Source of the DNA: an uncultured Clostridia bacterium
Lineage (GTDB): Bacteria; Bacillota; Clostridia; Oscillospirales; Oscillospiraceae
Assembly: GCA_947165595.1 (NCBI GenBank)
Contig: CAMVAV010000002.1
Coordinates: 25,200-89,199, forward strand
Reading direction: 5' to 3'
DNA length: 64,000 nt
Shown here: positions 1 to 10,057 of the stretch, one piece after another
Layout: every line of letters begins with the position of its first letter
Numbering within the stretch: the first letter of the stretch is position 1
Program-made: the position numbers and the translations under genes
The notes under the pieces: generated by a model
What the model was told of the DNA's origin: nothing
Databases searched by the model: none
What the model saw: the letters and a program-made list of their open reading frames with translations, nothing else

Positions 1-195
1 ATAATCCGTCTTTTCAAGCGTCTCATAAAACGACGTATCATAGCGCTCGCTCTGCCAGGCGAAGGCCTCCTCCAGCGTCTGCCGCTTCCCCGTCATTACA
101 AAGGACGGCAGCCAGAATGAAAACGCCGCAAAAAGGAGCGTCAAGGCGCAAATCGCGGCAAGCAGGCCCTTTTTCCGTCTGTTTCGTCCCTTCAC
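1..195 (-). CDS. Partial secreted/membrane protein, N-terminus only (runs off left edge)
   Basis: Reading the minus strand from a GTG at 195 gives VKGRNRRKKGLLAAICALTLLFAAFSFWLPSFVMTGKRQTLEEAFAWQSERYDTSFYETLEKTDY, a signal/TM-like N-terminus, with GGGAGG upstream. Confidence 0.5.
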   Translation of the reverse strand, partial: MKGRNRRKKGLLAAICALTLLFAAFSFWLPSFVMTGKRQTLEEAFAWQSERYDTSFYETLEKTDY

Positions 196-457
196 CCATC
201 TTCCCTCCCGTTTCTCTCCGCGTGCTTTTGCCTGCAGTATAGCACGGTTTCGCCCCCGTGTCGAGACCGTGCCGCCCGTTCGCGCGCCGGCTCCGTTTTC
301 CGCTCTTGACAGCGACGCCGCAAGCCGCTATAGTATAAAATCGCGTCTGCCCCGGACCGGCCATCCTGCCGCGCCCCGCGGCGGAGCCTCCGGGCCGGGA
401 TGCCCCTCGCCCGCGGCAGCTTGCCGAAAACATGGGGCAAATATCCGTACGGCAGGA

Positions 458-1696
458 ATGAAAGCATCAATGAATCCGTTTCAAATGGCATATTGCCGCG
501 CCTTTCAGCAGGGCTTTCGCATCATGTACCCGCATTTCCCCTACCGCGAGCCCGAGGAGCTGCGTTCCGACGCGGACATCCCCGCGAAGCTGAACGAGCT
601 GGGCGTCCGCTCGGCGCTGCTGGTCACAAACAAAAGCCTGCGCGGGCTGGGCGTCACCGCGTCGCTGGAGCAGGCCATGGAGGACGCGGGCGTCCGCTGC
701 GCCGTCTATGACGCCACGCCGCCCAACCCGTCGATCGACGACGTGGAGGAGGCGTTCGCGCTCTATCAAAGGGAGGGCTGCGGCGCCGTGATCGGCTTCG
801 GCGGCGGCTCGTGCATCGACTGCGCCAAGACGGCGGCGGCGCGCGCGGCGTACCCGAAGCGAAGCGTCCGGCAGCTCGCCGGCAACCTGAAGTTCTGGGG
901 CAGGCTCCCGCCCGTCTTCGCGGTGCCCACCACGGCGGGGACCGGGAGCGAGGCGACGCTCGCCGCGGTGCTGGTGGACGGGCAGACAAAGCACAAATTC
1001 ACGATCAACGCCTTTCCGCTCATCCCCCGCTACGCGGTGCTGGACGCGCAGAACACCGTCGGCCTCCCGCCGTTCTATACGGCGACGACGGGCATCGACG
1101 CGCTGACGCACGCGGTGGAGGCGTACATCGGGCAGTCCACCACGCGCGAAACGCGCGCCTGGTCGGTCGAGGCGGTCAAGCTCATCTTCGAGTATCTGCC
1201 GCGCGCCTACCGGAACGGGAACGACCGGGAGGCGCGGCAGGCCATGCTGCACGCCTCGTATCTCGCGGGGATGTCCTTCACGCGCTCCTACGTGGGCTAT
1301 TGCCACGCGGTGGCGCACTCGCTCGGCGGGCGCTACGACACGCCTCACGGTCTGGCGAACTCGGTGCTGCTGCCCTACGTGCTGCGCGCCTACGGCAAGA
1401 GCGTCTACCGCCCGCTCCGGGAGCTCGCCGTGGCGGTTGGGATCGCGGGGAAGGAGCTGCCGGAGGCGTTCGCCTCGGAGCGCTTCATCCGCGCCGTCGA
1501 AGCGATGAACCGCGAGATGGGGATCCCCGACAAGCTCGGCGGCATCCGCCCCGAGGACGTCGAATCGCTCTCCCGCTACGCCGACCGCGAGGGAAACCCG
1601 CTCTACCCCGTTCCGCGCCTTATGGACCGGCGGGAGCTGCAGCGTTTTTACGCGATGGTCTCCGATGAGCCGGAGCCCCCGAAAACCGAAGCCTGA
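458..1696 (+). CDS. Iron-containing alcohol dehydrogenase
   Basis: GFGGGSCIDCAKTAA, PTTAGTGSEAT, and HAVAHSLGGRYDTPHGLANSVLLP motifs of the Fe-ADH family; start at 458 or 470. Confidence 0.9.
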   Translation: MKASMNPFQMAYCRAFQQGFRIMYPHFPYREPEELRSDADIPAKLNELGVRSALLVTNKSLRGLGVTASLEQAMEDAGVRCAVYDATPPNPSIDDVEEAFALYQREGCGAVIGFGGGSCIDCAKTAAARAAYPKRSVRQLAGNLKFWGRLPPVFAVPTTAGTGSEATLAAVLVDGQTKHKFTINAFPLIPRYAVLDAQNTVGLPPFYTATTGIDALTHAVEAYIGQSTTRETRAWSVEAVKLIFEYLPRAYRNGNDREARQAMLHASYLAGMSFTRSYVGYCHAVAHSLGGRYDTPHGLANSVLLPYVLRAYGKSVYRPLRELAVAVGIAGKELPEAFASERFIRAVEAMNREMGIPDKLGGIRPEDVESLSRYADREGNPLYPVPRLMDRRELQRFYAMVSDEPEPPKTEA

Positions 1697-1699
1697 CTC

Positions 1700-1732
1700 A
1701 AAAAGCCTCCGCACGCGGGCGGAGGCTTTTTT
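1700..1732 (+). terminator. Rho-independent terminator after Fe-ADH
   Basis: AAAAAGCCTCCGC-ACGC-GGGCGGAGGCTTTTTT hairpin with T-run. Confidence 0.85.
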
Positions 1733-1934
1733 GACCGGCCCGCCTGCCGGACATTTCGCGCCGCTGCAAAAGAATCGTTTCTTTTTCGGCGCGGGTCTTG
1801 CAAAAACGCACGATTCGGTTTATCATAATATAAATATAATCTCATCCCATTAAAGGGAGAACGAAGCGCCGTCCCGAAAAGGCGGGCGGGCGTTTCCGGC
1901 AAAACGCGGCGGCAAAACCACAGGAGGACACATT

Positions 1935-2420
1935 ATGGTGGAAATCAGGCATCCCACGGCAGAGGACGCGGTATCGGTCGCGGAGGCGGAAAAGCAGTGC
2001 TTCCCCGCGGCGGAGAGCGCGTCCGAGGAAAAGATCCGCGGCAGGATCGCCGCCTACGGCGACCAGTGCTGGCTGCTGCTGGAGGATGGGGCGCTCGCCG
2101 CGTACATCTTCGCCATGGCGTCCGACGAGGCGGATTTTCTCGACGGGATGTACGTCGATCCGTCGCTCCACAACCCGCGCGGCGCGTGGCATATGTTCGT
2201 CACATTCGGCGTCTCCCCGCGCTTCCGCGGAAAGGATTACGGCACGGTCCTGCTGCGGCACGCGCTCGACGACGCGAAGGCGCAGGGGCGCAAGGGCTGC
2301 GTGGGCTGCTGCAAGGAGCACATGCTGAAATACTACGCGCCGTTCGGCTTCCGGGACGAGGGCGTCTGCGGGTCTGAGCTTGGCGGTGCCGAGTGGCATC
2401 AGGTCCGTCTGGTTTTCTGA
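1935..2420 (+). CDS. GNAT family N-acetyltransferase
   Basis: 161 aa; MYVDPSLHNPRGAWHMFVTFGVSPRFRGKDYGTVLLRHAL acetyl-CoA-binding motif. Confidence 0.85.
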   Translation: MVEIRHPTAEDAVSVAEAEKQCFPAAESASEEKIRGRIAAYGDQCWLLLEDGALAAYIFAMASDEADFLDGMYVDPSLHNPRGAWHMFVTFGVSPRFRGKDYGTVLLRHALDDAKAQGRKGCVGCCKEHMLKYYAPFGFRDEGVCGSELGGAEWHQVRLVF

Positions 2421-2425
2421 CGGCG

Positions 2426-4006
2426 ATGCGCGGTATCACAAAAGCCTTTCCGCTCGACGAGCAGGGCGTCGACGCCGTCGCGGAGGAGCTTGACGCCTTT
2501 TTCACGGCGCGCGGGCTCGATAAGAGCATTATACTGCGCGCGCGCTTTGCCGCGGAGGAGCTGCTGCTGTGCGTCATGGAGCACGCCGACGCGCCGAAGT
2601 CCTGCACGCTCACGATGGGGACGCGGTTCGGGAGGGCCAGCGCGGACATACAGTATGAAGGTGCCGCCATCGACCCCACCACCGTGGAGGACGAGTGGAG
2701 CACGCGGCTGCTTTCCAATCTGGGGCTGACGCCGATCTGGAGCTATCGCAGGGGCGTCAACACGCTGCGGCTCCGCGTTCTGCGGGCGTCCGGGCGCAAG
2801 GACCTGCTGTATCTCCTGCTCGCGGTCGCGGCGGCGGCAGCGCTCGGTCTGCTGGGCGGCATACTGCCTGAGGCGTTCACAGGCGGCGTCACCGAACTGC
2901 TGCTCGCGCCCCTGTTCAACGCCTTTGTCGGGCTTCTTGCCACATTCGCCGGTCTGCTGATCCTGCTCACGGTGGCGTCCGGCGTGTTCGGCGTCGGGGA
3001 CACGCGCCTGCTCCAAAGGGTGGGCTGCGTCATGTTCTCCCGCTATGTCCTCACCTCGTTCGCATGCTCCCTCTGCGCGACGCTCCTTGCCGCCCGGCTG
3101 TTTCCGCTGACGGCGGCGCCCTCCGGCGGGGAATCGCAGCTTTCCGCCGTCTCGCAGCTGTTCTTTGACATCCTGCCCAAAAATCTCATCACGCCCTTTC
3201 TGGAGGGCAACATGATGCAGATCATCGTGCTCGCGCTCTTTCTGGGCGTCGTGCTGCTGCTGCTCGGCGAGCGCGCCGCGACCGTGGCCCGTTTCGTCGA
3301 GGAGGGAAGCTGGGTGCTTCAGGCGATGATGGGACAGGTTTGCCGTCTGATCCCCCTGTTTGTATTCGCATCGCTGCTGCGGATGTTCTGGTCCGGCGGC
3401 GGCGCGCAGTTCCTCGGCCTGTGGAAGCCGATCCTTTTGTACCTCGTGCTTCTCGCCGGCGCGGTCACGGTCGAGCTCGTCACCGTCGCCCTTCGGACGA
3501 AGGCGCCGGTCGGGCTTCTGCTGCGCAAGGTGCTCCCGCAGATCGTGATCGCGTTCACGACCGCCTCGTCGATGGCCGCGTATGAAACCAGCGTCGGCTC
3601 CTGTGAGTACAAGCTCGGCGTCGACAGGCACTTTGTCGCCGTCGGCGCTTCGGTCGGCTCCGTTGTTTTCATGCCCTCGTCGGCAATCGCCCTCGCGCTG
3701 TTTTCCGTCTATCTGGCGCAGTTCTACGGCGTTGCCGCCGATTTGAGCTGGTATATGCAGGTCTGTCTGCTCGCGGCGGTCCTCTCGATCGCGGCGCCGC
3801 CGACGCCGGGTGCCGCGCTCACCGTCAACACGGTCATGCTCGCGCAGCTCGGCATCCCGTCGGAGGGTCTTCTGATCATCGCTGCCGTCGGCGCCGTTCT
3901 GGACTTCTTCGACACGGCAGGCAACGTCGCCATGCGCGATCTCGAGCTGGTCAAGCAGGCGGATATTCTGAATCTGCTCGACCGGGAAACGCTTCTCCAA
4001 AAATGA
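2426..4006 (+). CDS. N-terminal RsbW/HATPase-like domain fused to dicarboxylate/amino acid:cation symporter (DAACS/SDF family)
   Basis: N-terminal ~125 aa resembles an anti-sigma-type ATPase (RARFAAEELLLCVMEHA); the remainder has multiple TM segments with the SDF signature (AFTTASSMAAYETSV, APPTPGAALTVNTVMLAQLGIP). Confidence 0.75.
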   Translation: MRGITKAFPLDEQGVDAVAEELDAFFTARGLDKSIILRARFAAEELLLCVMEHADAPKSCTLTMGTRFGRASADIQYEGAAIDPTTVEDEWSTRLLSNLGLTPIWSYRRGVNTLRLRVLRASGRKDLLYLLLAVAAAAALGLLGGILPEAFTGGVTELLLAPLFNAFVGLLATFAGLLILLTVASGVFGVGDTRLLQRVGCVMFSRYVLTSFACSLCATLLAARLFPLTAAPSGGESQLSAVSQLFFDILPKNLITPFLEGNMMQIIVLALFLGVVLLLLGERAATVARFVEEGSWVLQAMMGQVCRLIPLFVFASLLRMFWSGGGAQFLGLWKPILLYLVLLAGAVTVELVTVALRTKAPVGLLLRKVLPQIVIAFTTASSMAAYETSVGSCEYKLGVDRHFVAVGASVGSVVFMPSSAIALALFSVYLAQFYGVAADLSWYMQVCLLAAVLSIAAPPTPGAALTVNTVMLAQLGIPSEGLLIIAAVGAVLDFFDTAGNVAMRDLELVKQADILNLLDRETLLQK

Positions 4007-4109
4007 TGGTCCCGCCCGTTCCGCCCGCGGAAACCGCATTCCGCGGCGCGGACGGCAGGCCCGTGTGAATATAACTCTGTATTTTATTTTGAAAGGAGAC
4101 CCATACAAC

Positions 4110-7100
4110 ATGAAGCAAACCGCAAAGCGAATCCTCTCCGCCTTTCTCTCCCTGGCGCTGATGTTCAGCCTGTGCGCCGTCGCCTCGGCGGCCGGCTCCA
4201 TCACCTTGGAGGTCGGCGGGTCCGAGCCGGTCAGCACCTTTCTGTCCGGCGACAGCTATGAGTGGAGCAGCGACGACCCGTCCGTTGCCTCGGTATCCGG
4301 CAGAGGCGACTCCGCCACGATCTGCGGCGTCGGCGCCGGTCGTGCCACGGTCACTGTGACCGTCACGAAGGAGGTCACGACCACCACAACAGAGACTGTC
4401 GAAACCGGTGAAACGGACGAAACCGGCGCTCCCATCACGGAGGAGCGCGAGGTGTCCGAGACCACCACCGAAGAAGTCGGCACCGAGTCCTGGAGCGTCA
4501 CGGTCACCGAGCCCGCGCCCCCGGCCCGTGAAGATCTGGATGTCTCCATCCGCCCGTCGTCGCTTTCCCTGACCGTGGGTGAGGGTGACGTCTCCCTGTC
4601 GGCGAGCACCAGAGGCGAGGTCGGCACCGTGAGCTACGATTGGAGAAGCTCGAACACGCGCGTCGCCGATATCTCCGGCTCAGGGCCGGACATCATGGTC
4701 ACGCCTCTCAGCGCCGGCACGGCAACGATCTCGCTGAAGGTGACCGACGATTCCCAGTCCGCCAGCGACAGCATTACCGTCACGGTCAGCGCGCCCGAGC
4801 TTGAGGAGCTGGACGTTACGATCAGCCCCTCGTCGGGTCTGGACCTGACCGCGGGCGGAAAGGATGGTTCTTTGTCCGCGTCCGTGACCGGCGCGGCGGG
4901 CGGCATCTCCTACAGCTGGGTCAGCACGAATACCAACGTCGCCACCGTCTCCGGCAGCAGCCAGAGCACGACGGTTGAACCCCTGAGCGCGGGCTCCTCC
5001 GTGATCCGCGTGACTGTGACCGACAGAAACGGCCGCTCCGCTTCCGACGAGGTCACCGTCTCGGTCGCCAAGGCGCAGACCACGCGCGTCATGGCCTCCG
5101 CCGGCGCCTCCACCACCCTGACCATGAACGCCGGCGACACGCAGAGCCTCATCGCCAGCGTCAGCGGCGGCAGCGGCAGCTATGCGTTTGTCTGGAACGC
5201 CAGCGGCGCCATCGACATTGTCGACCAGATGCGCACCAACGCGACGATCCGGGGCGACGACGCCGGCACCGGCACAGTCACGCTCTATGTGTACGACGCG
5301 GAGGACAACAGCAATTACGACACGGTGACCTGGAACGTCACGGTCAACGGCAAGTCGACGCCGATGAGCGTCTCGCTCAGTCCCGCGACGCTGAGCCTCA
5401 ATGTCGCCGGCAGCGGCACGCTGTCCGCCAGCGCCTCCGGCGGCAGCGGCAACAGCGGCAGCTATAACTACTCCTGGAGCACCAACAACGGCATCGTAAC
5501 CGTCACGGGCAACGGCAGCGCCGCGACGGTCATCGCCGGCAGCGCCGGCACCGCGGTCGTCACCGTCACCGTCACGGACCGCTCCACCAACACAAGCGGC
5601 AAGGCGGCCTGCACGGTGACGGTTCAGAGCAAGGACGCCAGCTACAACGCCAGCGGCACGGTGACCGTCGGGGAAAATACCAGCATCACCGGCGCAGCCA
5701 GTTCGATCGCGTCCGGCTTCCAGAAGGCGTTCGGCGTCGCGCTGAGCGCCAGCGCCAGCGTGCGTCTGACCACGCCGAGCGCCGCGATCGGCCAGCTCCG
5801 CCTGTCGAACGGCGCCCAGGTCGCCGCGAACACCAGCTACACCTACAGCCAGTTCTCCGCGATGAAATGCTACGCGACCCAGGCCGGCTCCTTCTCGACC
5901 GCCTACACGATCAACGACAACGGCAACGTGCTCTCCGGCACGCTGACGATCACGGCGTCGGGCGGCGCGGCGGTCTCGTCGGTCTCGATCAACCGCAGCT
6001 CCGTCACGCTCGACACCTACAGCAGCTACTTCCTGAGCCTCGGCATCCTGCCGAGCAACGCCGCCTATACGGTGACCTGGCGTTCGAGCAATTCGAACAT
6101 CGCGTACGTCGAAGGCAACGGCACCTCCGTGACGGTCTATTCAAAGGGCAGAAGCGGCATCGCGGAGATCACGGCGACCGTCCAGAGCGCCGGCACGGGC
6201 AAGAAATTCGAGCGCACCTGCGAGGTTGAGGTCACGGACGCGAGCAACAGCACCTACAACCCCAGCCTGACGCTGACGGTCGGCTCCGACTACTACGGAA
6301 CCAACCTCGCGGACAACTTCCGCGACCGTTACCGCGCCGTGTACGGCTACGCGCTGGGCGACAACGCAACGATCCGCTTCAGCAGTCTCGGCACCACGAA
6401 CGTCGCGATCACGCGCCTGTCGGACGGCACAGCGGTGCGGACGAACACAAACTACAGCTTCGCACAGTATGCGGCGATGTCCGTGACGCCCGTCTCGGCG
6501 GGAACGATCACGGCGAGCTATTCGCTGACCTATAACAACAACACCCTCAGCGGCACGATCACGATGTACGTCCGCGCGGCAAACATCAGCGTCTCGATCT
6601 CCCCCTCCTCCATGACGCTCGCGCCGAACAGCAATCAGGGCGCCAGCGTCACCGTCACGCCCGCGAACTCGTACTACACGGTGACGTGGAGCTCCAGCAA
6701 CACCAACGTCGCCAAGGTGTATGGCAACGGCATCACCGCGACGGTAAGCTCCGGGAGCCAGGCGGGTACGGCGACGATTGCCGCGACCGTCACGGACCGG
6801 AGCGGCGTCAAGGTCGTCCGGAGCTTCGTCGTCACGGTCAGAAATCAGCCCGGCAGCGTCTACAACCCGAGCCTTTCGATGACGCTGGGCGTGAACTACA
6901 CGGGCACCTCGCTTTCCAGCGCGCTCGCCGCGCAGTTCCAGAGCGTGTATAACACCGCGCTGAGGAACGACAGTGCGAAGATCCGCTTCTCCTCCCTTGG
7001 CAACTCCGCCATCGCGGTCACGCACCTCTCCGACGGCAGGCTGATCTCCGCGAACACGGACTACACCTTCTCGCAGTACATCGCCATGTACGTCGAGCCG

Positions 7101-8057
7101 CTCTCCGCGGGCAGCTTCAACGTGCCCTATACGCTGACCTACAACGGCAACTCGCTGTCCGGCACGGTCATGGTTACAGTCGCGCAGGGCTCCATCAGCA
7201 GCTCGCTGAACCTCATCGGCACGAACCCCTACGCGTTCCGTGACGCGACCGCGGACAACAACGCCGCGCACAAGCTGCTCAGCAGCGCGATCACGAACGC
7301 GGTCGGCTCGTCGTGGAGCTTTATCCGCTTCAGCAGCTTCTCCGACTCCGTCGGCACGCTCTACAAGGACGCCTTCCGCGCGTCGCTCAACAATGAGAAC
7401 ATCACCGCCTCCGCGCTCGAAAACCTGTACTTCGTTCCCGCGCAGACCGGAAAGTTCAGCGCAAGCTTCTCCGTCTACAATCACGGCGGCGGCTGCCTCG
7501 CCTCCGGCACGCTGTACATCTCGGTCTCGGGCAGCACCAACGGCAATGTCTCGTTCAACGACGTTGCCGCGAGCGACTGGTTCAGCACCCCGGTGATCTG
7601 GGCGATCAACCGCGGCATCACCAACGGCACGAGCGCCAACACCTTCTCCCCCTATGACGTGTGCACCACGGCGCACATCCTGACCTTCCTGTGGCGCTCC
7701 AAGGGAAGCCCCGCGCCGACGATCAGCAATCCGTTCTCCGATGTCAAGGCGAGCGACTACTACTATCAGGCGGCTCTCTGGGCGTATGAGAAGGGTCTCG
7801 TCAGCGGCTCGCAGTTCAACGGCAGTCAGGCCTGCACCCGCGCCTCGACCGTGATCTTCCTGTGGAAGCTCGCCGGCCGTCCCGAGGCGATGTCCTCCGG
7901 CTTCACCGACGTGCCCGCAAACACGGAGACCGCCTCCGCGGTCAACTGGGCGGTCGCCAAGGGCATCACCAACGGCATGTCCGCGCAGTCCTTCTCTCCC
8001 GCGACCACCTGCAACCGCGGCCAGATCGTCACGTTCCTGTACCGCGCCTACGCGTAA
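4110..8057 (+). CDS. Secreted Ig-like (BIG2-type) repeat protein with C-terminal SLH domains
   Basis: RBS GAAAGGAG at 4091, signal peptide MKQTAKRILSAFLSLALMFSLCAVASA, repeated Ser/Thr-rich Ig-like units (VSWSSSNTNVAKVYGNG), three C-terminal SLH-like repeats. Confidence 0.85.
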   Translation: MKQTAKRILSAFLSLALMFSLCAVASAAGSITLEVGGSEPVSTFLSGDSYEWSSDDPSVASVSGRGDSATICGVGAGRATVTVTVTKEVTTTTTETVETGETDETGAPITEEREVSETTTEEVGTESWSVTVTEPAPPAREDLDVSIRPSSLSLTVGEGDVSLSASTRGEVGTVSYDWRSSNTRVADISGSGPDIMVTPLSAGTATISLKVTDDSQSASDSITVTVSAPELEELDVTISPSSGLDLTAGGKDGSLSASVTGAAGGISYSWVSTNTNVATVSGSSQSTTVEPLSAGSSVIRVTVTDRNGRSASDEVTVSVAKAQTTRVMASAGASTTLTMNAGDTQSLIASVSGGSGSYAFVWNASGAIDIVDQMRTNATIRGDDAGTGTVTLYVYDAEDNSNYDTVTWNVTVNGKSTPMSVSLSPATLSLNVAGSGTLSASASGGSGNSGSYNYSWSTNNGIVTVTGNGSAATVIAGSAGTAVVTVTVTDRSTNTSGKAACTVTVQSKDASYNASGTVTVGENTSITGAASSIASGFQKAFGVALSASASVRLTTPSAAIGQLRLSNGAQVAANTSYTYSQFSAMKCYATQAGSFSTAYTINDNGNVLSGTLTITASGGAAVSSVSINRSSVTLDTYSSYFLSLGILPSNAAYTVTWRSSNSNIAYVEGNGTSVTVYSKGRSGIAEITATVQSAGTGKKFERTCEVEVTDASNSTYNPSLTLTVGSDYYGTNLADNFRDRYRAVYGYALGDNATIRFSSLGTTNVAITRLSDGTAVRTNTNYSFAQYAAMSVTPVSAGTITASYSLTYNNNTLSGTITMYVRAANISVSISPSSMTLAPNSNQGASVTVTPANSYYTVTWSSSNTNVAKVYGNGITATVSSGSQAGTATIAATVTDRSGVKVVRSFVVTVRNQPGSVYNPSLSMTLGVNYTGTSLSSALAAQFQSVYNTALRNDSAKIRFSSLGNSAIAVTHLSDGRLISANTDYTFSQYIAMYVEPLSAGSFNVPYTLTYNGNSLSGTVMVTVAQGSISSSLNLIGTNPYAFRDATADNNAAHKLLSSAITNAVGSSWSFIRFSSFSDSVGTLYKDAFRASLNNENITASALENLYFVPAQTGKFSASFSVYNHGGGCLASGTLYISVSGSTNGNVSFNDVAASDWFSTPVIWAINRGITNGTSANTFSPYDVCTTAHILTFLWRSKGSPAPTISNPFSDVKASDYYYQAALWAYEKGLVSGSQFNGSQACTRASTVIFLWKLAGRPEAMSSGFTDVPANTETASAVNWAVAKGITNGMSAQSFSPATTCNRGQIVTFLYRAYA

Positions 8058-8098
8058 GGCCCCGGAGCCAAAGCCTCCGAAAGCGCAAAAATCCATAG

Positions 8099-8136
8099 AC
8101 AATGCCCGCAGGCCGATTTCGGTCTGCGGGCATTGT
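8099..8136. terminator. Bidirectional terminator-like hairpin
   Basis: ACAATGCCCGCAGGCC-GATTTC-GGTCTGCGGGCATTGT between convergent genes. Confidence 0.75.
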
Positions 8137-8173
8137 GTTGACTTGTGATCGGTCCGGGAAAACGACAAGCGCG

Positions 8174-9589
8174 TCAAAAAATGCTTTCCGTCTGTTTCTC
8201 TTCCTTCATTTCCTTCTTGGCGCTGATCATCTCGGCGACCGCGCGCGTGTAAACGCACTTTGTATTTGGGTCGCTGCCCGGCTGATAGGCGGACATGCCG
8301 ATCGCGGCGGAATAGCACTGCCACGGCTGCTTGGTCATCGAGCGCCTGGCGGACTGCTCGAAGTCCTTGCGCAGCGACTCCACCAGCGCCTCTCTGTCCC
8401 GATAGTCCCGGCCCTGCAGCACGACCGCGAAATCGTCCCCGCCCACGCGGTAGACCGGCGAGTGCTTGAACACGCTGGAGATCAGCATACAGGCTCCCAC
8501 GATATACTCGTCGCCCATGCTTTGCCCGTATTTCCGGTTGATCGCGCCCGTGCCGTTCACATCCACGATCACGATCGCGAACTCGGCGTTGTTGTCCGCG
8601 ATCTTGCGGTCCAGCTTCTGCGACATTTTGACGTACGCCGCCTCCAGATTCACTCTGGTCAGGCTGTCCTTAAAGACGGAGTCCTGAAGCTCCCGCATCG
8701 TCTCCTCCGCCTCCGCCAGACCCTGCGCATAGTCCCGCATGTCGGCGGTCATTTTGGTCACGGCGCGGCTCAGCGCCTCAACCTCGTTGTCGGTATGGAT
8801 GTCCGGCGGCTGGAACAGCAGCTCGTCCGGGTCGCGCTGTCCGTGCGACGAGGCGGCAAATTTCGTCACGCTGTTCTCCAGCAGCCGGATCGGCTTGCTG
8901 ACGTACGTGCGCATCCAAAGGACGAGGAGGACGGTAAACAGGAGGCCGAGCCCCATGATGAGCGCGATGCAGATGTAAATATTCCGATAGATCGTGTTTT
9001 GGATCTCATTGATGGAAATATCCACGCAGAGCACGCCGTAGTGGACGCCCTCCGCGTTGATCAGCGGCCTTGCCAGCGTGTAGTCCACGCCCCACTCCGT
9101 CGGGTCCTCGAAAAAGACATCCTCGGTCCCGCTTTGGATGTCCCGGAGCATCTGGGCGACCGTATCCGAGTACCAGCTCTCCGCCCCGTCGCCGAGGCGC
9201 AGGAGCTTGTCCGGCGTTTGGGTCTTCTCATAGGTCGTGTTCGCCGAGCACACGCTGCGTATCCTGAACTCGTCCCCCGGCTCTGTCGCCTTCAGAATAT
9301 AGAGGTAGTGCAGGTCCTTGTAGTAATCGACGAACCGGTCAAACGCCGCATGCGTCTCCTGGTATTTTTCCGATTCCGCATAGGTTTCAGCACAACGGGC
9401 CATATCCTCGTCGTCGATGAAGCTCTGCGCGTAGTCCAGAACGCTTGTCATCTGCTCCTGATACCTTCGGTACATCGCAGACGTGAAGACCCGATACGTC
9501 ACCACGGACAGCAGCACGCTCAACAACACGAAAATCACGGTGCATGCAATCGTGATGCTTCGGTTCATCGGTTTGATTTTCTTTTCCAT
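8174..9589 (-). CDS. Membrane sensor diguanylate cyclase-like protein (extracytoplasmic sensor, HAMP-like, GGDEF-type domain)
   Basis: N-terminal TM, second TM ~180 aa later, C-terminal GGDEF domain with VGGDDFAVV signature. Confidence 0.8.
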   Translation of the reverse strand: MEKKIKPMNRSITIACTVIFVLLSVLLSVVTYRVFTSAMYRRYQEQMTSVLDYAQSFIDDEDMARCAETYAESEKYQETHAAFDRFVDYYKDLHYLYILKATEPGDEFRIRSVCSANTTYEKTQTPDKLLRLGDGAESWYSDTVAQMLRDIQSGTEDVFFEDPTEWGVDYTLARPLINAEGVHYGVLCVDISINEIQNTIYRNIYICIALIMGLGLLFTVLLVLWMRTYVSKPIRLLENSVTKFAASSHGQRDPDELLFQPPDIHTDNEVEALSRAVTKMTADMRDYAQGLAEAEETMRELQDSVFKDSLTRVNLEAAYVKMSQKLDRKIADNNAEFAIVIVDVNGTGAINRKYGQSMGDEYIVGACMLISSVFKHSPVYRVGGDDFAVVLQGRDYRDREALVESLRKDFEQSARRSMTKQPWQCYSAAIGMSAYQPGSDPNTKCVYTRAVAEMISAKKEMKEEKQTESIF

Positions 9590-9637
9590 ACGGCTCGCCC
9601 CTCTTCCGTCGTTCCGCGCAACGGCACGGCGTCTTCC

Positions 9638-10057
9638 TCAGCCGGCCGCGATCCTCTTCCTGATTGTCAGGATATTGCGGCCGTCCTTGCGCTCATAGGT
9701 CATTTCGTCCATCTTTTTCTTGACCATAAAGATACCGAGCCCCCCGATCGGGCGCTCCTCCGCGGGCACCGTCATGTCCGGGTCCGGCTTTGCGAGCGGA
9801 TCAAAGGGGATACCGCCGTCAATCAGCGTGACGGCAACAATGCCGCCCTCCACGCCCGCGCGGATCTCTGCCCAGCCGTTTCCCTCCGGATAGGCGTAAT
9901 GCGCGATGTTGACGAACAGCTCCTCCAGCGAGACCTCGATCAGCATCTGCGTCGCCGGAGGGCAGTCGTTTTCCTCCAGCAGCGCGCTCACAAAGCCGAG
10001 CACCTCGTAGAGCTTGTCGGTCTCCGCGGCGACCTTCAGCACTCTTTCCTCACTCAT
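9638..10057 (-). CDS. RsbW/SpoIIAB-like anti-sigma ATPase/serine kinase
   Basis: EVSLEELFVNIAHYAYP (N-box), GGIPFDPLAKPDPD, GGLGIFMVKKKMDEMTYERKDGRNILTIRK motifs. Confidence 0.85.
   Translation of the reverse strand: MSEERVLKVAAETDKLYEVLGFVSALLEENDCPPATQMLIEVSLEELFVNIAHYAYPEGNGWAEIRAGVEGGIVAVTLIDGGIPFDPLAKPDPDMTVPAEERPIGGLGIFMVKKKMDEMTYERKDGRNILTIRKRIAAG

Noticed and set aside
4026-4047. CCGCGGAA-ACCGCA-TTCCGCGG hairpin before the SLH protein
   Set aside because: Perfect 8-bp stem but no T-run and no clear regulatory match; not reported as a terminator.
6141-8324. 727-aa minus-strand ORF
   Set aside because: Antisense to the Ig-like/SLH protein, composition is shadow-like.
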